Shown here: in pieces, positions 1 to 8,159 of the stretch
Layout of the letters: each line of letters opens with the position of its first letter
How positions within the stretch are numbered: the first letter of the stretch is position 1
Assembly (NCBI RefSeq): GCF_029774175.1
Contig: NZ_CP103834.1
Span: 1-64,000, forward strand
Direction of reading: 5' to 3'
Length of the DNA: 64,000 nucleotides
From: Actinobacillus genomosp. 1
Lineage (GTDB): Bacteria > Pseudomonadota > Gammaproteobacteria > Enterobacterales > Pasteurellaceae
Notes under the pieces: model-generated
Seen by the model: only the letters and a program-made list of their open reading frames with translations
The model's database searches: none
What the model was told of the DNA's origin: nothing
Made by a program: the position numbers and the translations under genes

Positions 1-1344
1 GTGTCTTCCCTTTGGTCTGATTGTCTTAATCACTTACAAACGAAAGTATCGCCAACTGATTACAGCACTTGGCTACGCCCTTTGCAGGCAAGTTTTGCAA
101 ACGGGGAACTCACTCTTTATGCTCAAAATCAATTTGTTGAAAATTGGGTGAAAGATAAATTCTTGGCGGAGATCGTCGATCTTGCCCGTTTTTTATCCAA
201 AAATGATAATTTAGCGGTTTCAATCCGTGTCGGGATTAAGCCAGCGGAACATAAATCTGTCTCTCCAAGTACGACAAGCAACAATTCAAAAGAAGAAGCA
301 CAAGAAAGCAATAAGAATTTCAGAACAGGTTTAAACGAATCGCTTACTTTTGAGAATTTCGTACAAGGTAAATCCAACCAATTAGCCAAAGCGGTTGCAC
401 AGCAAGTGGCGGATAATCCGGGCGAAAGCCACTGTAATCCGTTTTCACTTTACGGCGGTACCGGTTTGGGTAAAACCCACTTATTACATGCGGTCGGTAA
501 TGAAATTCTAAAACGTAACCCGCAAGCAAGAGTGGTTTATATTCATTCCGAGCGTTTTGTGCAAGATATGGTAAAAGCGTTAAAGGGCAATACGATTGAG
601 AATTTTAAGAAATTCTATCGTTCGCTTGATGTGTTGATGATTGACGATATTCAATTCTTTGCTAATAAAGAAGCCTCACAAGAAGAGTTTTTCCACACGT
701 TTAATTCCTTATTTGAGCGTAATAAACAGATTATTTTGGCTTCGGATAACTTCCCGAAAAATATTGAAAATATTGAAGAACGAATTAAATCTCGCCTAAG
801 TTGGGGGGTAAGTACCGCAATCGAACCGCCTGAATTGGAAACCCGAGTGGCGATTCTGATGAAAAAAGCGGAAGAACGTGGGGTAGAACTGCCGGAAGAA
901 GTGGCATTTTTCATCGGGCAAAAATTGCGTACCAATGTACGAGAATTAGAAGGCGCGTTAAACCGAGTGATTGCGTGGCGTAACTTTACCAAGCGTCAAA
1001 TCACGATTGATGCGGTGCGTGAAGCGTTAAAAGATCTGATCGCATCTTACGATCACTTAATTACGATTGAAAATATTCAAAAAACGGTTGCCGAATATTA
1101 CAACATCAAGATGTCCGACTTAAAGTCGAAGAGTCGTACCCGTTCGGTCGCTCGTCCTCGTCAAATGGCGATGTCGTTGGCAAAAGAATTAACCAATCAC
1201 AGCTTACCGGAAATCGGGCGAGAATTCGGCGGACGTGACCACACTACCGTGATGCACGCCTGCAGAACAATTAATGAATTACGTGATACCGATAGCGGTA
1301 TTCAAGAAGATTATACCAACTTAACCAGAAAATTATCGTCATAG
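1..1344 (+). CDS. dnaA: Chromosomal replication initiator protein DnaA
   Basis: DnaA is the AAA+ ATPase that binds DnaA boxes at oriC, melts the origin and loads DnaB helicase. The 447-residue protein has the usual four domains: N-terminal domain I (about 1-75), a polar Ser/Asn/Glu-rich linker (about 82-110), the AAA+ core with Walker A GGTGLGKT at 152-159 and Walker B LMIDDIQFF at about 212-220, and the C-terminal DNA-binding domain ending in the DnaA signature GGRDHTTVMHACRTI. The window starts exactly at its GTG codon; E. coli dnaA also uses GTG. Any ribosome binding site, promoter and oriC would lie before base 1 and cannot be seen. dnaN follows 16 bases after the stop, as in most bacteria. 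Confidence 0.98.
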   Translation: MSSLWSDCLNHLQTKVSPTDYSTWLRPLQASFANGELTLYAQNQFVENWVKDKFLAEIVDLARFLSKNDNLAVSIRVGIKPAEHKSVSPSTTSNNSKEEAQESNKNFRTGLNESLTFENFVQGKSNQLAKAVAQQVADNPGESHCNPFSLYGGTGLGKTHLLHAVGNEILKRNPQARVVYIHSERFVQDMVKALKGNTIENFKKFYRSLDVLMIDDIQFFANKEASQEEFFHTFNSLFERNKQIILASDNFPKNIENIEERIKSRLSWGVSTAIEPPELETRVAILMKKAEERGVELPEEVAFFIGQKLRTNVRELEGALNRVIAWRNFTKRQITIDAVREALKDLIASYDHLITIENIQKTVAEYYNIKMSDLKSKSRTRSVARPRQMAMSLAKELTNHSLPEIGREFGGRDHTTVMHACRTINELRDTDSGIQEDYTNLTRKLSS

Positions 1345-1360
1345 GCGATAAGGGATTATT

Positions 1361-2464
1361 ATGCAATTTACGATAACCAGAGAACAGTTACTTAAGCCTT
1401 TACAACAGGTCTGTGGCGTATTAAGCAGCCGCCCGACGTTGCCTGTGATTAATAATATTCTACTTGAAATCGAAGGCGACCGTTTATCGCTAACCGGAAC
1501 GGACTTAGAAGTGGAATTAACCACGGTGGCAACCCTTGAACAAGCGGTCGATTTTGCCGGAAAATTTACCATTCCTGCCAAGAAATTTCTCGATATTTGC
1601 CGTAGCTTACCGGAAGATAGCAGCATTTCGGTGCAATTCGAAGAAGATCGTGCTTTAGTTAGAGCGGCTCGCAGTAAATTTAATTTAGCCACATTACCGG
1701 CAAGCGATTATCCGAATTTAATGGATTGGAAACCGGAAGTGGATTTTTCGATTGAACAATCTACCCTTGCTCGTTTGATTGATGCGACGCAATTCTCGAT
1801 GGCGAACCAAGATGCCCGTTATTTCTTAAACGGTATGAAGTTCGAAACCGAAGGTAATTTATTACGTACCGTAGCAACGGACGGACATCGTCTAGCGGTT
1901 TGTACCATGGCGTTAAATCAAGAGTTATTAACCCATTCGGTCATAGTTCCTCGTAAAGCGGTATTAGAATTATCGCGCCTTGTCGCCGTGAGTGATGAAA
2001 CGGTACGTTTAGAAATCGGTACCAGCAATTTACGTGTGTCAATGAACGGCGTGGTGTTTACCTCTAAATTGATTGACGGGCGTTTCCCAGACTATCGCCG
2101 TGTATTACCACGCAATGCAGATCGCATTTTAGAAGCGGAAACCGAAGTGTTAAAACGTGCATTAATGCGTGCGGCAATTTTATCGAATGAAAAATTCCGT
2201 GGCGTGCGTTTAGCATTAAGCGAAAACTTATTGAAAATTACCGCCAATAATCCGGAACAAGAAGAAGCGGAAGAGATCATTGATGTGGCATATCAAAGCC
2301 CGGAAATGGAAGTCGGCTTTAACGTGAGTTATTTGTTAGACGTGCTGAATACCTTAAAATGTGAGCGTGTGCGTTTCAATTTGGTGGATGCAAGTTCAAG
2401 CTGCTTAATTGAAGATTGTGATAACAGTACGGCTGAATACGTTATTATGCCAATGCGTCTGTAA
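1361..2464 (+). CDS. dnaN: DNA polymerase III beta subunit (sliding clamp)
   Basis: The beta clamp encircles DNA as a dimer and tethers DNA polymerase III. The length (367 residues) matches the E. coli protein (366), and the sequence is recognisable throughout, from the MQFTITREQLLKPLQQV start to the conserved C-terminal end EYVIMPMRL. That last stretch forms part of the hydrophobic pocket that binds clamp-binding motifs. The gene starts 16 bases after dnaA and is probably co-transcribed with it. A hairpin sits just downstream before recF. No anomalies seen. Confidence 0.98.
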   Translation: MQFTITREQLLKPLQQVCGVLSSRPTLPVINNILLEIEGDRLSLTGTDLEVELTTVATLEQAVDFAGKFTIPAKKFLDICRSLPEDSSISVQFEEDRALVRAARSKFNLATLPASDYPNLMDWKPEVDFSIEQSTLARLIDATQFSMANQDARYFLNGMKFETEGNLLRTVATDGHRLAVCTMALNQELLTHSVIVPRKAVLELSRLVAVSDETVRLEIGTSNLRVSMNGVVFTSKLIDGRFPDYRRVLPRNADRILEAETEVLKRALMRAAILSNEKFRGVRLALSENLLKITANNPEQEEAEEIIDVAYQSPEMEVGFNVSYLLDVLNTLKCERVRFNLVDASSSCLIEDCDNSTAEYVIMPMRL

Positions 2465-2473
2465 TTCTATTTG

Positions 2474-2503
2474 CGGAGCTACGATTATTTCTGTGTAGCT
2501 CCG
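2474..2503 (+). terminator. Perfect 9-bp hairpin between dnaN and recF (possible attenuator)
   Basis: CGGAGCTAC (2474-2482) pairs perfectly with GTAGCTCCG (2495-2503) across a 12-base loop, followed by TGTTTTCC. The T tract is short, so it may be a weak terminator or a stabilising or processing hairpin. The stem ends on the G of an in-frame GTG at 2503, which argues against that codon being the recF start. Confidence 0.5.
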
Positions 2504-2523
2504 TGTTTTCCGTGGTTATTTTT

Positions 2524-3606
2524 ATGCCCCTATCCAGATTAATTATCAATAATTTCCGAAATCTCCAATCTCTCGATCTTGAACTCAGTCCTAATTTTAA
2601 TTTTATCGTGGGGCATAACGGCAGCGGTAAAACCAGTTTGCTGGAAGCGATTTTTTACTTAGGACACGGTAGATCGTTCAAAAGCCATATCAGTAATCGA
2701 ATTATTCACTACCAAGCGGAAGACTTTGTGTTACACGGTCGTATTGATGAAGGGCAACATCAATGGTCGGTCGGGATCCAGAAAAAACGTTCGGGCGATA
2801 CGCTGTTAAAAATTAACGGTGAAGACGGCAATAAAATTTCCGATTTAGCGCACTTACTGCCGATGCAAGTAATTACGCCGGAGGGGCTAACCTTATTAAA
2901 CGGCGGGCCGACTTTTCGTCGAGCGTTTTTAGACTGGGGGCTATTCCACCAATATACCGAATTTTATAGCTGTTGGGCGAATTTAAAACGTTTACTCAAG
3001 CAACGAAATGCGGCATTACATCAAGTTCGCAGCTATGCCGAATTAAAGCCGTGGGATATTGAATTGGCGAAATTTGCGGAGACTGTCAGCCAAATGCGTG
3101 CGAAATATGCGGAAGCGTTACGACCGGAAATTGAGAAAACCTGTCAGTTTTTCTTACCTGAATTAGAAATTAGCGTGAGCTTTCATCAAGGCTGGGAGAA
3201 AGGTGCGGATTATGCCGAGATTCTTGCCCAAGGTTTTGAGCGAGATAAAGCGATGGGTTATACCATGATCGGCCCGCAAAAGGCGGATTTTCGTTTTCGG
3301 GCGAACGGTTTGCCGGTGGAAGATGTGCTTTCTCGCGGGCAACTTAAATTACTGATGTGTGCGTTACGTTTGGCTCAGGGGGAATATTTGGTGGCGCAAA
3401 AAGAGCGTCAGTGTTTATTCCTGATTGATGATTTCGCTTCCGAATTGGACCCGATTAAACGAGAACTGTTGGCGCATCGTTTACGAGAAAGCGGCTCACA
3501 AGTATTTGTCACGGCAATTACTAAAGATCAGCTAAATCAAATGCAATGGCAAGAAAGCGAGCAAGATATGTTATTCCGGATTCAGCAAGGTACAGTCATC
3601 AACTAA
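2524..3606 (+). CDS. recF: DNA replication and repair protein RecF
   Basis: RecF is an SMC-like ABC ATPase that works with RecO and RecR to load RecA on gapped DNA at stalled forks. The start is placed at the ATG at 2524 (MPLSRLIINNFRNL), which aligns with the family N terminus. An in-frame GTG lies 7 codons upstream inside a hairpin. The protein is then 360 residues, typical of the family. Visible motifs are Walker A GHNGSGKTS near residue 31-39, an ABC signature-like region around SRGQLK, and Walker B LFLIDDFASELD. It is the third gene of the dnaA-dnaN-recF group. The ribosome binding site is poor, consistent with the low expression expected of RecF. In many bacteria gyrB follows; here sodC lies convergently instead. 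Confidence 0.95.
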   Translation: MPLSRLIINNFRNLQSLDLELSPNFNFIVGHNGSGKTSLLEAIFYLGHGRSFKSHISNRIIHYQAEDFVLHGRIDEGQHQWSVGIQKKRSGDTLLKINGEDGNKISDLAHLLPMQVITPEGLTLLNGGPTFRRAFLDWGLFHQYTEFYSCWANLKRLLKQRNAALHQVRSYAELKPWDIELAKFAETVSQMRAKYAEALRPEIEKTCQFFLPELEISVSFHQGWEKGADYAEILAQGFERDKAMGYTMIGPQKADFRFRANGLPVEDVLSRGQLKLLMCALRLAQGEYLVAQKERQCLFLIDDFASELDPIKRELLAHRLRESGSQVFVTAITKDQLNQMQWQESEQDMLFRIQQGTVIN

Positions 3607-3632
3607 GTAACCAAGTAGTGATAAGTAACAAA

Positions 3633-3658
3633 AAAGGGATGTAATGAAACATCCCTTT
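3633..3658. terminator. Bidirectional intrinsic terminator between recF and sodC
   Basis: AAAGGGATGT (3633-3642) pairs with ACATCCCTTT (3649-3658) across the loop AATGAA. The stem is flanked by A-rich sequence on the left and T-rich sequence on the right, so it can terminate both convergent genes. Confidence 0.85.
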
Positions 3659-3674
3659 ATTTATGTATTTAAAT

Positions 3675-4244
3675 TTATTTAATGACGCCGCAAGCCATAC
3701 GTGGACCGCCACCACCTAATGGAGCAGGGTGATCAGAGTGGTTATCGCCACCTTCGTGAATCATTAAAGAATGACCTTTAACTTCATCCAGTTTTTTCAA
3801 ACGCGGAGCAAGAACCGGGTTAGTTGCAGAACCGTCATGCTCTACGAATAATGCCGGTAAATCACCTAAGTGTGCGTTATCAGACCACGGATAACCGTGT
3901 TGTTTGGTCTCTTTAGGATCCCAGTGACCGCCCGCACCTAAACCGGCAACCAGTTTACCGTCTTTTTCTTTCGGCTCACAGCTTGGGTTTTGGTGAATAT
4001 GGAAGCCGTGTAAACCTTGAGCTAAACCGTGTAAGTGCGGAGTAAACACTAAACCGTACGCCGACTCGGTGATTTCTACCGTACCGACATCCTTGTTTCC
4101 TTTTACCGGATCAAGTTGTTGGACTTGTACGACAAGTTTTTCTACGCCGTTATCTGCTTTTTTATGATCATGATCAGCATGTGCAACCGCAACTGCCGAT
4201 GCGCCGAACAATGTAAAAGCGAGTGCTAGATTTGTGAGTTTCAT
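3675..4244 (-). CDS. sodC: Periplasmic Cu/Zn superoxide dismutase
   Basis: SodC converts superoxide to peroxide and oxygen in the periplasm. In Pasteurellaceae it protects against superoxide made outside the cell by phagocytes. The start is taken at 4244 (MKLTNLALAF), preceded by AAGGATGT; a longer reading frame upstream lacks this signal. The 189-residue product has a signal peptide (about 1-22, cleaved near AVAHA), then a short His-rich stretch HADHDHKK of the kind seen in SodC proteins of this family, where it is thought to help recruit metal. Copper and zinc ligand motifs are present: GFHIHQNPSC, GGHWDP, HLGDLPAL and the C-terminal GDNHSDHP. The CGV near the end supplies the disulphide partner of the Cys in NPSC. 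The gene is single, divergent from asd and convergent with recF. Confidence 0.96.
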   Translation of the reverse strand: MKLTNLALAFTLFGASAVAVAHADHDHKKADNGVEKLVVQVQQLDPVKGNKDVGTVEITESAYGLVFTPHLHGLAQGLHGFHIHQNPSCEPKEKDGKLVAGLGAGGHWDPKETKQHGYPWSDNAHLGDLPALFVEHDGSATNPVLAPRLKKLDEVKGHSLMIHEGGDNHSDHPAPLGGGGPRMACGVIK

Positions 4245-4300
4245 AGAACATCCTTTTATTTTGGTTAATGGATTGTGTGTATTGTACACTATGGTAAAGA

Positions 4301-4322
4301 ATTTAAATAATATTATTTAAAT
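4301..4322. promoter_or_regulatory. 22-bp perfect A/T-only palindrome between sodC and asd
   Basis: Bases 4301-4322 are a perfect 22-bp palindrome made only of A and T, centred on AATATT. It sits in the divergent sodC/asd intergenic region. A TACAAT on the minus strand (4281-4286) is a plausible sodC -10 box, so the palindrome would cover the -35 area. It could be an operator or a chance result of AT-rich sequence. No known regulator is assigned. Confidence 0.35.
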
Positions 4323-4427
4323 AGCCTAAAACTAATTGCATTTTAGTACGAAATCCTGTATTTATCAGATCATATTTCTCAAAAATAAATTCAAACACAA
4401 CTTAGCAAATGTAATTAGGAGCATAAA

Positions 4428-5540
4428 ATGCAAAATGTAGGTTTTATCGGTTGGCGCGGTATGGTTGGCTCGGTTTTAATGGATCGTATGGTTCAAGAAA
4501 ACGACTTTGCAAACATTAATCCGGTTTTTTTCACTACCTCACAAGCGGGTCAAAAAGCCCCGGTTTTTTCAGGTAAAGATGCCGGCGAGTTAAAGAATGC
4601 CTTTGATATCGAAGAATTACAAAAATTAGATATTATCGTAACCTGCCAAGGCGGTGACTACACGAACGAAGTGTATCCTAAATTAAAAGCAACGGGTTGG
4701 AACGGTTATTGGATTGATGCCGCATCTGCATTACGTATGGAAAAAGATGCGATTATCGTATTGGATCCGGTAAACCAGCATGTGATTTCCGAAGGTTTAA
4801 AAAACGGCATTAAAACTTTTGTCGGCGGTAACTGTACCGTAAGTTTAATGTTAATGGCAATCGGTGGCTTATTCGAAAAAGATTTAGTCGAATGGGTTTC
4901 CGTCGCAACTTACCAAGCGGCTTCCGGTGCCGGTGCGAAAAATATGCGTGAGTTACTCTCACAAATGGGCGAATTAGAAGATTCTGTAAAAGCGGAATTA
5001 GCAAACCCAGCATCATCTATCTTAGAGATTGAGCGCAAAGTCACGGCGAAAATGCGCGAAGACAGCTTCCCGACCGATAACTTCGGCGCGCCGCTTGCCG
5101 GTAGCTTAATTCCTTGGATCGATAAATTATTAGAAAGCGGTCAAACTAAAGAAGAATGGAAAGGTTATGCGGAAACCAACAAAATTTTAGGTTTAAGTGA
5201 TAACCCGATTCCGGTGGACGGTTTATGTGTGCGTATCGGTGCGTTACGTTGCCATAGCCAAGCGTTTACGATCAAACTTAAGAAAGATCTGCCGTTAGCG
5301 GAAATCGAGCAAATTATTGCGGCGCATAACGAATGGGTGAAAGTGATTCCAAACGACAAAGAAACCACTTTACGTGAATTAACACCGGCGAAAGTAACCG
5401 GTACATTAAGCGTTCCGGTCGGTCGTTTGCGTAAATTAGCGATGGGCCCTGAATATCTTGCGGCATTTACCGTAGGTGACCAATTATTATGGGGTGCGGC
5501 AGAGCCGGTACGCCGTATCTTAGTTCAATTAACCAAATAA
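4428..5540 (+). CDS. asd: Aspartate-semialdehyde dehydrogenase
   Basis: Asd reduces aspartyl phosphate to aspartate semialdehyde with NADPH. This is the branch point to lysine/diaminopimelate, methionine and threonine, so it also feeds peptidoglycan synthesis. The 370-residue protein has the N-terminal nucleotide-binding motif GFIGWRGMVGSVL (5-17) and the catalytic cysteine in GGNCTVSLML (Cys136). It belongs to the Gram-negative Asd type (E. coli 367 residues). The ribosome binding site TTAGGAG lies 7 bases before the ATG. The gene is monocistronic, with a USS hairpin and an intrinsic terminator downstream. Confidence 0.97.
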   Translation: MQNVGFIGWRGMVGSVLMDRMVQENDFANINPVFFTTSQAGQKAPVFSGKDAGELKNAFDIEELQKLDIIVTCQGGDYTNEVYPKLKATGWNGYWIDAASALRMEKDAIIVLDPVNQHVISEGLKNGIKTFVGGNCTVSLMLMAIGGLFEKDLVEWVSVATYQAASGAGAKNMRELLSQMGELEDSVKAELANPASSILEIERKVTAKMREDSFPTDNFGAPLAGSLIPWIDKLLESGQTKEEWKGYAETNKILGLSDNPIPVDGLCVRIGALRCHSQAFTIKLKKDLPLAEIEQIIAAHNEWVKVIPNDKETTLRELTPAKVTGTLSVPVGRLRKLAMGPEYLAAFTVGDQLLWGAAEPVRRILVQLTK

Positions 5541-5560
5541 TTCGGATTAATTAGAGACAG

Positions 5561-5606
5561 ACAAGCGGTTGAGTTTTGCAAAAAAATTGCAAATTTTGAC
5601 CGCTTA
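5561..5606. repeat. Inverted pair of uptake signal sequences after asd
   Basis: ACAAGCGGT (5561-5569) and its complement in GACCGCTTA (about 5598-5606) flank a T/A-rich loop with TTGCAAA repeats. This is the usual extended Apl-type USS arranged head to head. It can form a hairpin and precedes a stronger terminator. Confidence 0.8.
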
Positions 5607-5619
5607 TTTATTGCAATAA

Positions 5620-5644
5620 AAAGCCCAAGCAATGCTTGGGCTTT
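5620..5644. terminator. Bidirectional intrinsic terminator between asd and the porin gene
   Basis: AAAGCCCAAGC (5620-5630) and GCTTGGGCTTT (5634-5644) form an 11-bp perfect stem with a 3-base loop, followed by TGTTGTTTTC on the plus strand and by T-rich sequence on the minus strand. Confidence 0.9.
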
Positions 5645-5666
5645 GTTGTTTTCGGATAATATGAAA

Positions 5667-6797
5667 TTACCAATAAGCACGGAAACCGACAACTGTCGTA
5701 TAGTCGCGAGATTTATTTACGCCACGTGCAACTTTAGCTTCCGGATGTTTAGTACGAGTCGCTTGCCATTCTACGAAAAGTTTAGTTTTTAACTGATCAA
5801 CCACTTTTGGTAAGTAGTATTCGGTACCCACCATAAATTGGTGTTTTCTTTCGTTATTGTCTCTGCCAATCGCACGTTCAAGTCTATTGGTTTTGTAAGC
5901 ATACATACCGTAGGCACGCCAGTCATCGGTTAAACGATGATAAACAAGGGTACGTACTTCTTTCTCTGTACGTTCATTGCCTTGTACAGATTGGTTTTCC
6001 GTTTTACGACGTTCTAAATCTACACCGAATGTAGTTTTATCATAGGTATATGCCGCACCGACCGAATAAGCATTACGGTCATAAGCCGGTGCTGAACCGA
6101 CACGTTCAAAACGTTCACGAGATAAACCGGTCGCTACTTGTACGCTTTGTACGTCGTCAAATTTATGGTTATAAATTGAACCGAAGCCCCATACGTCTTT
6201 ACGATCTTGGCTTAAATCCATATTCGTATTCGAGCGTTGGCTATGACCGCCGTAGTATGCACCGACTTTTAAACCTTCGATACCTTTATATACATATTGT
6301 ACCGAACGGCGTGCGCCGGAAACTAATAAGCCGTCAGATAAACTTAAGGTATTCGGAATATCGGTTTGTTTGACTTCATCGGTAATCACCGTTTGGTTAC
6401 CATAAGTCACTTCACCGTATTGTTTATGGCCTAAACCCGCATAAAGTTGATGTGCATAGATATGATCTAAATCGTGTTGAGAACTGGATACGCCGCGTTC
6501 GTCTGCGCCACGTAAACGCCATTCTACACGACCTAAAGCGTAGAAACCGTTACCAAGTTGTTGAGTTAAACGGAAACCGAAACGTGAACCGTTATTTTGT
6601 ACCGGTTTATTTACGTGATTACGAACCGCCGAACCGTTTTGGTAAGTATCTTTAGTTGAAGTACTTGTCCATTTTAAACGAGCAGAACCGATAAATTCCG
6701 CTTTAGTACCGGTTGAGTCTAAGTTAAATAGTTCAACCGCTGATGCTGAGCTTGCCACAAAAGCAGAAGCAAAAAGGGCTAATGCTGTTTTTTTCAT
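5667..6797 (-). CDS. General outer membrane porin (OmpP2/OmpH/OmpC family)
   Basis: This is a 16-strand trimeric beta-barrel porin for diffusion of small hydrophilic solutes, related to Haemophilus P2 and Pasteurella OmpH. The start at 6797 (MKKTALALFASAF) follows GGAG by 5 bases and begins a clear signal peptide ending SSASA. The mature chain starts VELFNLDSTGTKAEF and contains alternating amphipathic strands such as GNGFYALGRVEWRLRG and GLKVGAYYGG. It ends in the aromatic residue typical of Omp85 (BamA) recognition, here Trp (FRAYW) rather than the more usual Phe. At 376 residues it is a normal porin length. Its promoter region is divergent from lpxB. Porins of this family are surface-exposed and antigenically variable. 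Confidence 0.9.
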   Translation of the reverse strand: MKKTALALFASAFVASSASAVELFNLDSTGTKAEFIGSARLKWTSTSTKDTYQNGSAVRNHVNKPVQNNGSRFGFRLTQQLGNGFYALGRVEWRLRGADERGVSSSQHDLDHIYAHQLYAGLGHKQYGEVTYGNQTVITDEVKQTDIPNTLSLSDGLLVSGARRSVQYVYKGIEGLKVGAYYGGHSQRSNTNMDLSQDRKDVWGFGSIYNHKFDDVQSVQVATGLSRERFERVGSAPAYDRNAYSVGAAYTYDKTTFGVDLERRKTENQSVQGNERTEKEVRTLVYHRLTDDWRAYGMYAYKTNRLERAIGRDNNERKHQFMVGTEYYLPKVVDQLKTKLFVEWQATRTKHPEAKVARGVNKSRDYTTVVGFRAYW

Positions 6798-6867
6798 ATT
6801 CACTCCAAATGAAATATAAATTAAAGGTTATAGTTTACTTGGAGTGAAAACATCAATCAATGTGATT

Positions 6868-6908
6868 TTGTTAGTTTATATTGTGATTGGTTATAATCCG
6901 CCTATAAT
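6868..6908 (+). promoter_or_regulatory. Tandem sigma-70 promoters for lpxB
   Basis: TTGTTA (6868-6873) lies 18 bp before TATAAT (6892-6897). TTGTGA (6881-6886) lies 16 bp before a second TATAAT (6903-6908). Both point toward lpxB at 6946. Two TGTGA half-sites (6861, 6882) are present, but no complete CRP palindrome. Confidence 0.65.
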
Positions 6909-6945
6909 AAAAGTAAATTAATGAATAATTAATGAGAGTAAAATT

Positions 6946-8130
6946 ATGATGACAAAAGATACACCGCTTATTGCCCTCGTTGCCGGGGAAATTTCTGGTG
7001 ATATTCTCGGTGCAGGGCTGATTAACGCCCTTAAATTGCATTATCCCAATGCCCGTTTTATTGGAGTTGCAGGTCCCCGAATGATACAAGCTGGCTGCGA
7101 AACACTATTTGATATGGAAGAGTTGGCGGTAATGGGATTGGCGGAAGTGGTCAAGCATTTACCGCGTTTGCTGAAACGTCGTAAGCAAGTGATTGAAACC
7201 ATGCTGGCGGAAAAGCCGGATATTTTTATCGGAATTGATGCTCCCGATTTTAATTTAACCGTCGAAGAAAAACTCAAAGCGAGCGGAATTAAAACCATTC
7301 ATTATGTTAGTCCTTCGGTTTGGGCATGGCGTCAGAATCGTGTACATAAAATCGCACGTGCGACTAATTTAGTGTTGGCGTTTTTGCCGTTTGAGAAAGC
7401 ATTTTACGATCGCTTTAATGTGCCTTGCCGTTTTATCGGTCATACCATGGCGGATGCGATTGCGCTGAAACCGAATCGCTCAGAAGCTTGTGCCACTTTA
7501 AATTTGGATGAAACGCAACGTTATCTGGCGATTTTGGTTGGAAGTCGAGCCAGTGAAGTCGGCTTTTTAGCGGAACCTTTCTTAAAAGCGGCGCAAATTC
7601 TAAAACAACAGTATCCGGACTTACAATTTTTAGTACCGTTGGTTAATGACAAGCGTATTGCACAATTCGAGCAAATTAAAGCGCAAGTTGCTCCTGAATT
7701 ATCGGTACATATTCTGAAAGGCAACGCCCGTCAAGCGATGATTGCGGCGGAAGCCTCATTACTTGCTTCCGGTACGGCGGCATTAGAGGGAATGTTATGC
7801 AAATCACCGATGGTAGTCGGCTATAAAATGAAAGCGGCGACTTATTGGTTGGCGAAACGCTTAGTGAAAACCAAATATATTTCCCTGCCTAATTTATTAG
7901 CGGATGAAATGCTTGTGCCGGAATTAATTCAAGACGAATGTAATCCGGAAAATTTAGCTTGGTATTTGGGTAATTATTTGGCGGATGATGCAGACCATAA
8001 AAAACAGCGAAACGAATTAAAACAACGTTTTACTGAATTACATAAACTGATTCAATGTGATGCGGACGCTCAAGCCGCTCAAGCGGTTGTCGATGTATTG
8101 GAAGCGGACAACACAAGCGATCAAAATTAA
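6946..8130 (+). CDS. lpxB: Lipid-A-disaccharide synthase
   Basis: LpxB (glycosyltransferase family 19) joins lipid X to UDP-2,3-diacylglucosamine to make the lipid A disaccharide 1-phosphate at the inner membrane. The 394-residue protein shows the family N terminus LVAGEISGDILGAGLI, then YVSPSVWAWR (about residues 125-134) and the C-terminal donor-binding region LLASGTAALEG. Two ATGs occur in tandem (6946, 6949) and either could be used. Unlike E. coli, where lpxB sits in an lpxD-fabZ-lpxA-lpxB-rnhB string, here it stands alone upstream of sohB, 29 bases away, with its own promoters. Confidence 0.95.
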   Translation: MMTKDTPLIALVAGEISGDILGAGLINALKLHYPNARFIGVAGPRMIQAGCETLFDMEELAVMGLAEVVKHLPRLLKRRKQVIETMLAEKPDIFIGIDAPDFNLTVEEKLKASGIKTIHYVSPSVWAWRQNRVHKIARATNLVLAFLPFEKAFYDRFNVPCRFIGHTMADAIALKPNRSEACATLNLDETQRYLAILVGSRASEVGFLAEPFLKAAQILKQQYPDLQFLVPLVNDKRIAQFEQIKAQVAPELSVHILKGNARQAMIAAEASLLASGTAALEGMLCKSPMVVGYKMKAATYWLAKRLVKTKYISLPNLLADEMLVPELIQDECNPENLAWYLGNYLADDADHKKQRNELKQRFTELHKLIQCDADAQAAQAVVDVLEADNTSDQN

Positions 8131-8159
8131 TTTTATTTTTACAAAAGGAATCTCACGGC

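Noticed and set aside
1..60. Origin of replication next to dnaA
   Set aside because: The window begins on the first codon of dnaA. No cluster of DnaA boxes is evident in the visible dnaA-dnaN-recF gaps, so oriC must lie outside if nearby.
6861..6895. CRP sites in the porin/lpxB gap
   Set aside because: Two TGTGA half-sites occur but neither has a matching TCACA at 6-base spacing.
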